DNA of 64,000 bases from Rostratula benghalensis (taxonomy: Eukaryota > Chordata > Aves > Charadriiformes > Rostratulidae): positions 446,372-510,371 of the forward strand of contig VXAI01000092.1 of NCBI GenBank assembly GCA_013399305.1, given 5' to 3'. The translations under genes were made by a program, and so were the position numbers. The notes under the pieces were generated by a model. It made no database searches and was not told the origin of the DNA. It saw nothing but the letters and a program-made list of their open reading frames with translations. Positions 23,801-37,270 of the stretch are shown piece by piece. How positions within the stretch are numbered: position 1 is the stretch's first letter; every line of letters begins with the position of its first letter.

Positions 23801-26800
23801 AAACCATCAAAGGTAAACACAACCCAATATTTTAGACCAATAATTAACACAATTTCCAAATCAGAGAGAGGTTTTAAACAACAATTGATAGCATTTTTTC
23901 ATTACATTTTTACTCTCTTATCTATCAAGAGTTTTCTATCATAACAAATGCCAGCATATGCAAATTTTGCTATAAACATTTCTACCGGTTTTCTTTTCTT
24001 TTTCTGGTTAATTCTCTAATTAATAGAATAAGTGAAAGCAACATAATATTTGGAAGTGCAACTGCTGCAGATCAAAAGCATCTACATCTGCATAATTTTT
24101 CCAGCTTCTCATATTAATTAAGGTTATATAATGTCACTATCGAAGTAAATTTTTCAGCCTTCTACAGAGCTGTTCCTTAACTCTAATCAAAACCCTTCAG
24201 CCAATCCTGAGATCATTCTTCACATTACACAAATTACAGAAAAATTCACAAGTGTGAAACCACAGAATCAAAGCGCCAATCACATCTGCTTCATCACTGT
24301 GGCATGTGACCTAGTGTTATTTTTTTTACAAAAATGTAGTAATATGTTCATGGAAGTAAAAATCTTGCCTACTACACAAACTGAGCTATAGGAAAAACTT
24401 ACACTCCAGTTTTACTTTTTCCTGTGGTGCTTAAACTGGAATTACAAAGAAAAACTGTGATTTTTTTTTTTGCTTTGTTGTAAGTACTCTATCTACTGCA
24501 TCAAAGAGTCTCCAACAGCTTAGAAATTAATTTGATATATCATTGTTATCTAAAGAAACTTTTTTCGGTTAACCAAAGTTTCCTACATTGTTCTACTGAA
24601 TACTTCAACTAAAACAATTTTATTTTGTTTTCCTTATGAATTGTATGATTGACTTTATTTCTGACCATTCTCAAATTATTTTGGAAATTAACATACTAAT
24701 CTCACGTGGAACATATAATGAAAGACACACATACAAGCATATTAGACTCCTACATTATGTCTTCCATTCTAACAAAGGTTTCCCTTTTAAGTTTTAATTA
24801 AAACTTCAGTTCTACAATTTAATCCAGAAAGGTTCACTTCTACATGTATCAATCCAACTGCAGAAAGAATTTTATATAACATGAATCCAACACTGTCCTC
24901 CAAAAAGGGAACTGATAAATCAAGCCACAATGAGACAACAAAACCACCAGAATCATTTGAAACAGTTTGCTTCATATAAAAATCAAATGTATTTTTTTCT
25001 GCTACAGAATTTATCTTTTGAACTAGAATTTGCTGCAAAACAGATTATGCTAGTTTGAAGTGTAATGGCGTATACGTGCTCCCAGACCCACAGAAATACT
25101 CCTGACAGGAATTAAACTGTAGTTTTGACAATACTGCAGGAATTACATGAAAGATGTAATGGCAAGGAGCAATACAAACTCAACTTCTTTGTGCAGTGTA
25201 TTTCCAGCTCTTCAAAAGTAGAGTAAGAGGCTAAATTCTGCTAAACGCTGATCCAAACATTCATAAATCAAAGCTCTGCTAAATATTCCACTTGTAACAT
25301 GGGCATAATCAAATTCTAAATCCTTTCTAATGCCAACATAATTGTTTTTTTAATCTTAATACAAACAGTATATTTATTTTGCTACTCTATAAAAAGGCCA
25401 GTAAGAAACTTTTGTGTGGGGTTTTTTTTTTCTTCAAGAAAAGTTTTCAATTGGAAACGACAGGGCAGAAATCTGGCAGAGTACTTTATCCAACAGAACA
25501 TTTTCATTAAGATTTTTGCTAAATATGTTAGCTTTTTGTGTTATTTTTCAAATTTGACTTCAGGATTTTAAGTTCATATCTTTGCTTTTATGTGAAAAAA
25601 TCTGGATTAAAACAAATACACATAGTTCCTTTAAAGAAGGTGAGGGTTTGTTCATTTTTGCATGTTTTTTTTTTTTTAAAGCCAAGAAACATCATTTTTC
25701 CATTTGAGTCTGCTTAAATATTTCATTTGCACACTTAAAAAGAAGTAGCTGAATTTTCAGCTTGATTTTGCATGACATTAACATTTCAGTAGCCAACTGC
25801 AGTTTTACCAGTATCAGTTTTGGGTCACATTTCCACACAGAAAGATACACTGAACTAAACGGTACAGATCTGATCTATAGGGAGCATCTTTGTCTCATGA
25901 AGGTAGCTGAACCTTTCAGGAGGCTGAAGTAGCTCTCATTCCCTTATGTGCCTAAGTATATTGACAAAAAAAAATGCACACAAAACCTGCAAAGCAGAGC
26001 AAAAAACATTCAAGGATTTACAATTTTAAGTTGCTAAGGCTGCAATTTCACAACAGAAAGCTTGCTGTCAATCAATAGACACCAATTACCTAATTGAGCA
26101 CCCAGTACGGCTGTATAAACAAATCTGCCCCTGGAATTGGCATGTCGCAGCCTGTCGTGGGAATATTTTTAGTGGTGTTGCCACTGACCAGTCCTAGGAA
26201 TCACAGAGCTTCTGTATGACACCTACCACAATACTGGGATCAGCTGCACAACATCCCCAGATCTCACACATTGACATTTTCTTGACCAGGCATTCGGTCA
26301 TAGATCAAAAAGTTTGTTACATGAGGAGTACATTTATATTAAGAATTCAATGAACAGTCCTTAGATGCAAAAGTTTAAATAATTTAATAATATTAAATAT
26401 GAAATTACAGCTGAATCACTGTTATGATGTGAGAAATTTTATTTATTTACTCCCATCGGAGTAAATCGGAATATTCTCCCATTGACGAATATTCACTGTT
26501 CTGTAAAATAAATGAAAAGATGGAGAAGCAAATGCCAAATACCCTGGCACTGATTCAAAGCAGGATTCAACTGATCTCAGAATGCAAATTTAGGCATCGT
26601 TTTCTAGGATAGGATGATCAAACGTTTGAACAATGAAAAAAGTTATTATTGTAACACAGTAAAGTGACTTGGTACTTGGTACAGAATCTTCTTCCAGCCT
26701 CTTAACTGAGTAAGTGTACAGTTAAATGAACTATCCCCAAAATAAAATGTTACAATCTTTTCCTTTGTATATATTAGAGCCTTTATCTGTTTTGAGCATC

Positions 26801-29800
26801 TTAAATGCAATTAAAATAACTGAATCCAAAGCAGATTAGAAGAGGTCATGTACAAATTTTTCCCAACTAAACAAACTTCCTTCTACATTATTTCCAGTAA
26901 AGCTCGACTGAGTCAGACTATATGCCACAAGCAGAAAAATCCACAGTAGAGGAGTCTCCAGTGAGAAATGTCCAATTGCTTGCTCACTGAAACATGTGCT
27001 GGGATGTCAAGTGCCTCAGATTTCAAAGCTTCCAGATGTCTGCAAAATTATCTTTTCTGCCCTACTGCCTTTTATTTTTCCTTTTTTTTCTTTAAGTTGT
27101 TACCTCTCACCTATATCAAGCCAAAGCCACTTGTGTCTAGCCTAATGTTTGACTAAATCATGTTTCAATTTGTCCAGAGTATCTTATAAAAACACTAAGG
27201 AAGGAAATCAAGCACATGCAGTGGCAGAACTAAAGACTAGGAAATTATGATTTCCAGAATACACTTTTTGGTAACAAGGCCATATATCCATATTCTTAGC
27301 AAGTTGTTTGTCACAGCCTTGGTGTGCAATTCCATGCCAGACTGAGTTTGTGTCTCTTCACTTTCGCCTTCTGCAATTGTGTAAAACAGACAGTTCATGC
27401 TCTTGAAGCATCCAAAAAGTAATCCCAGAAAGAAAAAAACAAAAACAACAAAACCAAACACCCCCAAACCTGAGGAAAAACTGTATTTGTTTTTTTGGCC
27501 TGTTCTGTTTCCTGCACTGGGTCATTCATTGTAGTACTACAAAGTGGAGAAGGAAAAGGACAGACTGTGGCAATGCAGTTTGGATTAGCTTAATGAGCCT
27601 CATAACTGCATCCTAAATTGTCCTCTGTGAAGGCTTTTAAAAAATAATTAACATAAAGAAAAGAACTGTGGTACTGGAGCAGGAATGAAAGGTCAGAAAC
27701 GGGACCTTTGTAAGCCCACTTCAGGAGCAGATGACACATGGAGCTGGATCTTCAGGCTTTTCTGACTCATCAAGCCTGGCAGTCTTCCAGCTGCCTTCGT
27801 CTCTCAGTGTTAGGAGGCTGCTTCAAAGCACCCACCACTCAAACCATGCTGAGATTTGACTTTATACCTTACTGGAAAATCAACAGGGAATTATTATGAA
27901 ACACATCCTGCAGCAGTCTGCCATTTTCAAAGCTTGTAACTGCAGCGCTAGGATTTTACTGGAGCCATCAAACTGTGGGCTGATAATGACATTAAAGACA
28001 ATTAGAGGGCCTAGATACAAAGACAAGTTTTATTCTTAATGAAAAACACTTTTGGCCTTTACATGGCTCTGTATGACATTATTCCAGTGTACTATTTTTT
28101 AAGATGCAAAAAGATTACAGAGATTACTGAATATTATTTACATATACTGTTTTGTCATAAAAATAATGGGTTTCAGTTATGAGCCACAAAGTTCCTGTTG
28201 GTTCCCTAACAGTTGCTGATTTTTTCTGCTTTTTTCCTATTTGTTGGATGCTATTAAAACACTTTCTTAAGTATTATTCTAAGTATATATTTTTATATAT
28301 ATACTGCTGTAGTGACCCCGAGGAAAATATACACTGTTGTAAATGCAAATACACACAGCATAAGAACAGTATGTCTGTGGTCTATACCTTAAAAGTAGTG
28401 TTCTAAATGGCTTCTAATGCAGCTATATTGGCTGTGCAAGATATTCATTTTTGCATGTCATTTTAGAACCATTGGTTCACATTCGTAGTACTGAAAAAAT
28501 AACCTTTGAAAAGCATGCTCATGATGGTCCACCTTCTGGAATCTCCATGGTAGAAAAAAACCCCCTCTGCCTATGGGATCAATGTTATGCTTGAATTATT
28601 ATATAAATGCTAATAAGTGATAACTGTTTAGAGTGATGATCATTATTATATATACAATCATACACACAAACATATAGTACAAAAATCTGTTGGTTTCTAT
28701 TTTTAATTAGTTTTCAATGTTATAGCACGTAGTGGAAGATTCCCAGTATGTCAGAATGCAGCATATAAGGAATCTGGGAAACTTGCTACTGAATTTGGGT
28801 TCAGTCCATCCTGATTCTGGGCATAAATCCATTTGCTCTGGTGGGTTTCATCATGGACAAATCTGGAGAAAGACCCAATGAGACACCTAACCCAGACCAG
28901 TGCACTGAGAAATTTTCTGTACAGATACCAAGGACCCAATAGACACAATGGACAACCCCCTTAGATGTTCAACATGTAATAAACATTTGTCTGGGAAAAA
29001 TGCCTTACTGCCAGGTAGATAAATTTATGACAAACGGGGAGATTTTCAAGAGCATGTAGATCAGTTAGGAGTTTGGCAGACATTTCACTTGTGATTCTGA
29101 ATCTCTCCTACTCTTTCCTGTTCCCGTTTTGGAAGACAATGAATCAGCAAAAGCACCTGATTTGTATCAACAAAATTTGAGAGCAAAACTTTGTTGACAC
29201 AAATACGGGAAAGCAAAAATATATACAAATTACTGCAAGAACACAGGTGAATTAATGCAACTGCACAGACCTAATTATCCCTGTAGCTATGTGCAGAAAA
29301 AAAAAAGCCTGACTTCCTAAAATACTGTCTTCACTCACTGTTCATTAAGTATGAATTTCATGAAACCTGTAGGGAAGACCTCTACTCAGGAAAGCTAATG
29401 ATTTTCAGTTTTATGGATTCTCTATTTTAACCAACTTTCGAATAATCTGAAATACTTGTCACTGTTCATTTCTGAGAATACTCTACTAAATCACTATTAC
29501 TCCCATGCTTTACGGAGAAAGTTAAAATTAGAGGAACTCTTGATTTAGGAGGAGTCAAGAATGAAGCTTTCAGTCTTGATTCATGCAATGAGTCATGGGT
29601 AATTTGGAGGGAAGGTACAGTCTCAGTGAAAGAGTCGGAAATACCACACAGAAACACCACTGAGGAAAAAAATTGCTAATATGCAAGGTTATTGAGCAAA
29701 CCCAGTAACTAGCGTAGCAGAAACAAAAAAGTTGCATTCTATGTACAAACAACTGAGAGCTTTACAATGTCTTCTCTCTGCATAGGTACCGGTGGCCAAT

Positions 29801-30789
29801 TATGTGCAGAAATAAGTTCAGAGTAATAAGAAATGTCTGCAAACCTGAATTTGATTCTGTAAACGTTATTAGTATCATGTGCATGACTCATATCAGGGTT
29901 TTATCACAATCATAATCTATGATTTCACCATTTGATATAGCAACCAGTAACTCAATCGGAGTGAAGTTAGCTGTAAAAACCTGAAAACAGAAGTGCTGGC
30001 CTGCTCTTTAATCTCCTCCATACCAATCAGAACCACTCTGCGACATAAGTCAGTGTGACAACTACCTCTGCTACCTAAATGGGAAGTCGAACAGTACCAG
30101 ATTTTATCATACTTTTCAAAGCCACGGAACTTACACATGTACTTTGTGGGTCTTGTCACCAAAGGGTGACAATGTACTAAAATGCAGTTCACTCTAATTT
30201 TACTTTATTGGGTTTTGTGGTAGATAGCAGAATACATTGAACATATTAGAAGTAAATGAAATACAGCTAGGATCCTGATTACCTTTCAGTCTGAAGACTG
30301 TGTGTCCAAGAAGAAATACTGTTACATTCATTGCTCTATTCAACAAAAGTCCAGTGCAACATTCAAATGTTCAAGACAAGTGGAAAATTATTATTACTGA
30401 CACAACTGAACTTCCCTGCAAGGAAGGCATCAAATAAAAATAAATTGATGGCATTCAGAGAGGCTCAGAAGGCCACATAATCCCAGAAATTAATGCTGCT
30501 GATCACAGTAAGAATATTAATATCAGAGAATTATTGTCTAATTTTGGAAACATCAACTGAAATGTAAAGTTCAAAGTACATTCTTCCATTCAAAATGCCT
30601 AGTTTAAATGCAGACATCTTAAAATTTTCATGTTGTGACTGCGGATGCAACTTGTGTATCGTTGTAGGATGAATGAAACTCTCCAAAGCACTTTAAAATA
30701 AGTTAAAAAAAACCTGCTTAGGTTTGGAATGTAAAACTAAATTGTGCATTCCTACAAATTCCAGGTTGACACACAACTCAAAGCACTTG

Positions 30790-30814
30790 TCATGAGAGGC
30801 AAAACCTCTCATGA
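30790..30814. repeat. Perfect 10-bp inverted repeat with 5-nt loop
   Basis: TCATGAGAGG-CAAAA-CCTCTCATGA in the middle of the 32 kb intron. The arms are balanced in GC, so the hairpin would be fairly stable. No known element is recognised. Confidence 0.85.
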
Positions 30815-33800
30815 GGCATGCATACACACCCACATACAGGCATATGTCCTTCTGAGTAATCCCCAAAATGTGTTCTGCCTCCATATCTGTAAAATGGACC
30901 CTTTCTCTAAAGGCTTCCTATTTTAGTGTGAATTTATTTCACTCCCTCACTTCTTTTTTCCTTTGTTGAGATGTAAGATTTCTGCTTGGAAGAGTCTTAG
31001 TAAAATCACAGCCCTTTTCCCAATACAAGAATTGCATCTAGGTTTCTACTGGAATTAAAATGTTTGCTCATAGGAAGTATCAAAAGTACTGAACAGCCCT
31101 TCAAAAGGATATTTCCCTGCTGTTTCTGGCAATGAAATCAAATGATGAGACAAAGCTTCCAAACAATGGAAACACGGTATGGTGATGATTCAAGATGTTG
31201 GCAAGGACTTTATTTTGATAGTGTCCTTGAACTAACCAAAGATCATTTTGTTTTCAGGAAAACATCCAACAAGTGGCTAAGTGGGAATCCAAGTACTGGT
31301 AAAGCTACCAGGAAAATGATGCAAGTATTATTCAGCTATTCCAACTAAGGGGTTTTATTGGCATTCTCAAAAAGTTACAGTTTTGGCACTCTCTCTGACA
31401 CTATCCAGCTTCAAATTTACTCTGCATTTAAAACTGTATGAACATAATAGTCCAATGGTAAAAATTATCACAATGTCATTTATATTTCAAAAGATTTAGC
31501 CACTTGCAAATTGTAAATACTGCATTAAAATCAAGACTCCACAAAAACCAAAATAATGTCCAGACCAGCAGACAAATCAAAATAATACACATAATAATAC
31601 AAATAGTCAATTTGTCTTCATCCGAACTGTCAACATGTCAAAGAAATGAAGACAACTTGGCTCACTGGAAATTGTAAATAAAGCAAGACTCTAATGCAAA
31701 AACTTACATCTACTTTTAACAAAAATAGACAAACACTCTTTTGCCTTCCCAAGAATGTGATGAGCCCTCACTAAGTTTTTCTCAATTGAATTGAAAACCC
31801 GTTTCAGATTCTCCAGTCCTGGGAACTCTATGCAGCAAGACCATTATTACAGTTTTCAAGATTAGTTTCTCTTTGGCCTGTGACTTTCATTCAGGCATGA
31901 ATACTCTGTGTATGAGGTACAATTTCAGCATTGCTAGAATATTGTCCCACCCATAATATACAATAAGATTCTACTGTACTGCACCCTCTTAGACTTTAGT
32001 AAACAAAGATTAATTCTAATTTATTGCACAACATATCAAATAATAGGCAACCACAAGGAAAGAACTAAGAGGAAAATAATTTTTCTATTTCAAGGGAAAC
32101 GAAGCATTTTTTAAAGATCAAGATACTTGGATTTTAATTTTATTAGCATCTTTCTTGTCTGAAGAATAAAAAACAACTCTCATGCACTTTAAAGGATTAT
32201 ATCTAGTATGTCTGCTCACTACCTAAATTGATAGGATTAATTTGTAGAACAACTATACTAAGAAAATGAAGTTATACAGAGTGCAAACTTTGTCCATCAA
32301 TTCTATGCAGATGTATGTCTCAAATGTGCTTTTATAAACATCTTTGTCTTATTTTATATTTAGAAAAAACCACACATACATTAAATTAACTCATACAGCT
32401 TCCTTTCACATGTCAAGGCTACAGGTTTTTCATGTGAACAGAAAAAGGAAATGTGTGTCACCTAACAAGTGAACATTCACTACCTCACAAAGGTGCTGCA
32501 GAACACATTTTCAGGTTTAGATGACCCTGATACAGATGTCTTTCTTTTACCAGCATCTAATGAATAAAGAATTATGATCATGGAATGGATTTTTTTTTTC
32601 TGTAGTTTAAAACATTATAAAAATTATTAAACTACAATATGGCTACAGCTAATCCTGCTTAGTGTACTACTGGTTGTAAATAGCCCAAGGACACTATTGC
32701 AGTTCAGACTCATGTAAATTAATTTCAGAGGAAACAGTAAACAGCACTTAACTCTGTCCAATAGTATAACCTGGACCCCTGGGATATTTTTACATCCATT
32801 TGAAATTATATATAGAGAAAGCTATTCTCTTTTTATGTATAAATTCACTACAGATAAAAAGAAATTGTATTCATTCAAGCGTTCTTGTTCATAGTAGCTA
32901 AACATGAAAAGCTCTTGAATATCTGCTAGAACAGGCAAATGAGTTTTTCAGAAAATACCCATATTTATTTCCTGCCAAGATCTCTGTCACAAGTTAGTGG
33001 ATGCATCATTGTGTTAGGCAGTCTCAGATGATGCAGCACTACCTGAATTTGAAAACAGACTACCGCTGGCAAGACAAACTAAAGTAGGAAGGTAGCTAAT
33101 ACGATTAACAGCAGTACACTCTGAAAAATTATGCCTAAACATAATTAAGCTTAAGCAACAATATTGTACTAAACCAAAATTCTGGCCTTCATGAAATCAA
33201 TTAAGCAGAGTATTTATCCCTACTTGACAACCCAGTTGATGGAAGCCACACAAACGGCCAACAGTGTCCAATGCCAGCTACTGAATAACAGCTTTCCCTC
33301 ACTAGCAACACCTGTTCTGGTTTCTCACCATCCATTTCCCAATTAAAAAAAAAACCAAAACAAACAGATAAGAAAACAGACAAAAAGTTAATTAATATTC
33401 AGGCTTTTCTTCTTCTTTTTAATTTGGCTGAACACACAAGATATTACATGATATTTGAGGAAGACTGACATACAGAGTGATTGTATTAGCTTTACTTCTA
33501 AAACCGGGTTAAAATGCCTCAAAAAGACTGTTCTTCATGAGGGAATGCCAGAATAAAAGAGAGGATCCTTCCTGCAAAAGAAACAGGGAAGTTCAAAACC
33601 AAAATTGCTCACTGCCCACTGACTATAACTTCAATTAACTCTTTACTGGCTTCAACAAGCTTTCTGCTTTTATTCCTCAGCTTTCCCTTTAAGGAAAAAA
33701 AAATAAATCTTATTTCACATTAAAATGAGGAGCATTAAAGAATCCATGTGTTTATATTTACTGTCAAGAATCAAGTTTTCCACACTACCAAGCAGGTGAT

Positions 33801-36800
33801 GTTCCATAAAGAGAAGAAATTGTAACTGGTGCTGTCGCAAGGTAACGTTGCCACAGCATCAAACTCTACTGTATACAAGCGTTAGATGACTCAAAGGAGA
33901 AGATTAGTCAAGATCAAAGAATGCAGAGCCCTCAGTCATACACCGTGTGACCTAACACTCAAACTTTCGTCTCCTCATCAGGCAATTAAGCAAATCATCA
34001 CTATGACACACTCAGTGTCCACAGTGTGAGAAAGTCCAAGCACGTGTTCTCTCACAACTCTGTTTAGGGTGAGTTTGAGCCACTGCGTTGTCTTTATTGA
34101 TTTTGTCCTGTCTACATTTCAACAACCAACTACATTTACTATTTATGGAATAACTATCATAGTTCCTACACAGTTTCTGTTTCTCTAATGCTTTTTTGCA
34201 AAATGAACCAATATGATTTCTTGCATGCATTCTGTAATGTAAAGAACAGCTTGAATTTTGGACCTATATAATAACAATATTTTTATTATCTCTGTAATGA
34301 ATACTCCAGATTTATCTGGTTTATAAATTAAATGATCTGAAATTGCAAAGTTTTAAAATTAACTTTACATACCATTTAGTTATTAACAGTTTTGATATGA
34401 AAGTACAATAATAATACAAGTCACTGATCAGAAAAATAATATCCACAGGTGGTATTCAGAATATTGCTAGGCAGGGTATGTAATTAAGAGATTGGAGAGA
34501 ACACTTATGTCTTTTAGGGTAGTATAAGACAAAAGAAATGTGATTCATAGAACAAGACAAGAAGATCACGTTCAGACCAAGTACTGTAGGTAAAGAAGGG
34601 GTGGGAAGTGGACTGAACCCTAACCAGCACTTAAAACTCAGGTAAAAATTGTTCTACCCTATGAAGCTCCATCCCAAAACACTTAGAAAAACACCAAAAG
34701 AGAAAAGAAAAAACTCCAAACCCTAAGAGATTAATTACTATTAATGTAAACATAGAGGAAAACACTTGGGTTTTTTGTTTTGTTTTCATGTTTGTCTGTC
34801 TGTTTCTTTCTTATTTTCAGTTTTTTATTTCGTTGGAACAATTTATTTTTCCCAGAAAATAACAACAGTCCCTACGAGGCATTTTCCCATTAGCTATGTT
34901 CCAGCAGGACAGCTTTAAGAAAATGGGATGTCTTTAAACTTTATTGATAAGAAGCTTCACAGTATTCTGATGAAATACCTGTGTTTTTCCTTTCATTAAC
35001 AATACAAAGTATCTTTTAATGTTGAAGCAGTATCTTTCAGAGTGTCCATGCAATGAAGGTTTGGAAGCATGCCTATAATTAAAAAACCTTTTTATAGATT
35101 ACTGTTCTGGATAAATTCTTCCCCTGCTATATTTTATGTGTATCTCAAAGCGAGACCATAAATTCTATCTTTTCACTTTAATTTTATCTTTGCAGAATCT
35201 GAGCATGAATATCTCTTTAATACAGCCATTTTGGTCGCAAGAATCAGTTTGGGACATTCACTTTTTTTTTCCTAGTAATTCTGAGACAGAAGCTAAAGAT
35301 CAAAAATATTTACAGCAAAAGAGATTTTCCTTTGATTCCTAGTTCTTAATTTGCCTTTTTAATCGGATTGATATGAAATGCCATTCCTCCTTGTCAAACT
35401 TAGTGAGCTATACTGTTATGGAAACCATTCTCTTACACATTTATGTATGGTGTACAAGGCGTACTCTGGATTTAAAACACATCAAAGTGGCCTCACTCGA
35501 CATGAACGGAAGCATAAGATGTCTCTTAATGCCAATGACACAAATTAGAGCTGCTTTGGAGATTTGTGGTGTTTGCTTAAAACTACAACTCTCTACAATA
35601 CTTCTCATCTGAGAAAAAGTTTCTCTGGAGATTTTCCTTTATTTCCAAAGCCATAAAATAAACATAGCGAGAATAAGCAAGCCTAATTTTAAGCTAACCA
35701 TTTTCAAGCTGCTTGAGAAACCCCTTTCAAACTGCTTCAAATGTAAAAAATCCAAATTTTTTAGTTTCTCTTTGCCCTGTTTCTTAGGGCTGTTTTCTTA
35801 AATTTCTTTAATATTTTTGTAATTAGACTTTGTAAACTAATTAGAAGTTTTATAATACTTCATGCTTTTAAGCATACTATCATGAAAAGAACAAAAAAGG
35901 AAGCTACATTTGCTGATTATTCATGCAAAAATGCAGTCCACACATCCCAGATAATGAGCTTTCTGCTAATGATTGTATTAAACATATTAACCAGCTGCAA
36001 TAAATTTGTGATTCTCCAATTACTGTAGTGCTAACCCACCAGAAAGTATCTCATAGCCCAGGATATTGAAGATACAGTACTATGTGCTGTGCGATCTGCT
36101 ATTCCCACAAATGAGAATTTAAAGCTTTAAAACATGGGACAAAACTGAGCAGATATGCAAGATCCTATTGGTAATTGTGCAAACCACAAGAAAGACAAAA
36201 TTCTTTGACAACTATTTTATTGGTTCACATTTCAATACCTACTGTTTCTGGGATAATACTGTTACCATAGACTAAGCTTGCTCTGCTTCTAGTCATCGCA
36301 ACAAATTTCAAATGCATAATGAAAAATGTCTTTAAAGCCTCAGGAAGCTATCTTCACACAACATTACCTTTTTTATGTGCCAACACACTTTCTCATATCA
36401 AGACATACCTAAATTCCTCTGATCTGTATAAAATACAGAAACCAAGGCTGTTCTGGCTCTCTATCACTGATTACCTTACATTTCAGGAATCAAAAGACAA
36501 AAGATAAACAGCTTCTTCAAAAGAAACTTGTAAACGACGATGCCAACTTCCCCAAGTTTCAACATACTAAAAATACTTCCAACTACACAATCCTACTACA
36601 CTATCCTTTCCATAAGGATATTAACCAGTCAATGCAACATCTGTGCAACATGTGCATCTGCCACTTCACACTTTGGCTGTCTGGCTTCTTAAGTAGTAGT
36701 ATCTGGAACTTGTTTTACCAGTTTTCTGATTGTTATTATTTTTAAACAAAATACAAATGGAAAACAAAGTTATGTGTGTTTTCAACAAAAAATATGGTAC

Positions 36801-37084
36801 TATTTGATTTTTTTCATTCTCCACAGAAGTAATACATTGATAACCTTGACTAAAGTGTAATTAAATTGCTTTTCACTCGAGACTTTGCTCTGTTAAAGTA
36901 CCATAGGCAAGAGAGACTGCTATAAACTGCATTAGCTATCATTCCTTCAAATTTTATGTGTGATACCAATTGTAATAGCACTTCCGTACATACCTCCTGC
37001 TGATCATGTTCTTTATCTTACAGTGAAGTTATAGCAGCAACAGAAGGTTGATGAGATTGCCATAAGCAGAAATAAACTACAAGA

Positions 37085-37270
37085 GGACATAAGAGTGGTC
37101 CCACTGGGTCAGAACAAAGGTCCTTCTAGACTCTTGTTCTCTGTCAGCAGCTGTAAGTGGGTGCTTAGGGGTAAAAGTACAAATAAAGTCAGCATAAAGA
37201 AATACTTTTTCAGAATACTCTTCCAGGCTTCCTGAGCCACCATATTACAGGGTATTACAATTTATCAGAA
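37085..37270 (-). mobile_element. Ancient CR1 LINE 3' UTR fragment
   Basis: The plus strand starts with ACATAAGAGTGGTCCCACTG then GGTCAGAACAAAGGTCCTTC. These are the reverse complement of the 3' end of an old amniote CR1 family whose usual text is ACATAAGAAYGGCC followed by ACTGGGTCAG. A further block, GCTTCCTGAGCCACCATATT, also belongs. The left boundary is fairly clear and the right one is not; homology may run further. It probably belongs to the same age class as the 19990-20475 fragment. Confidence 0.7.
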
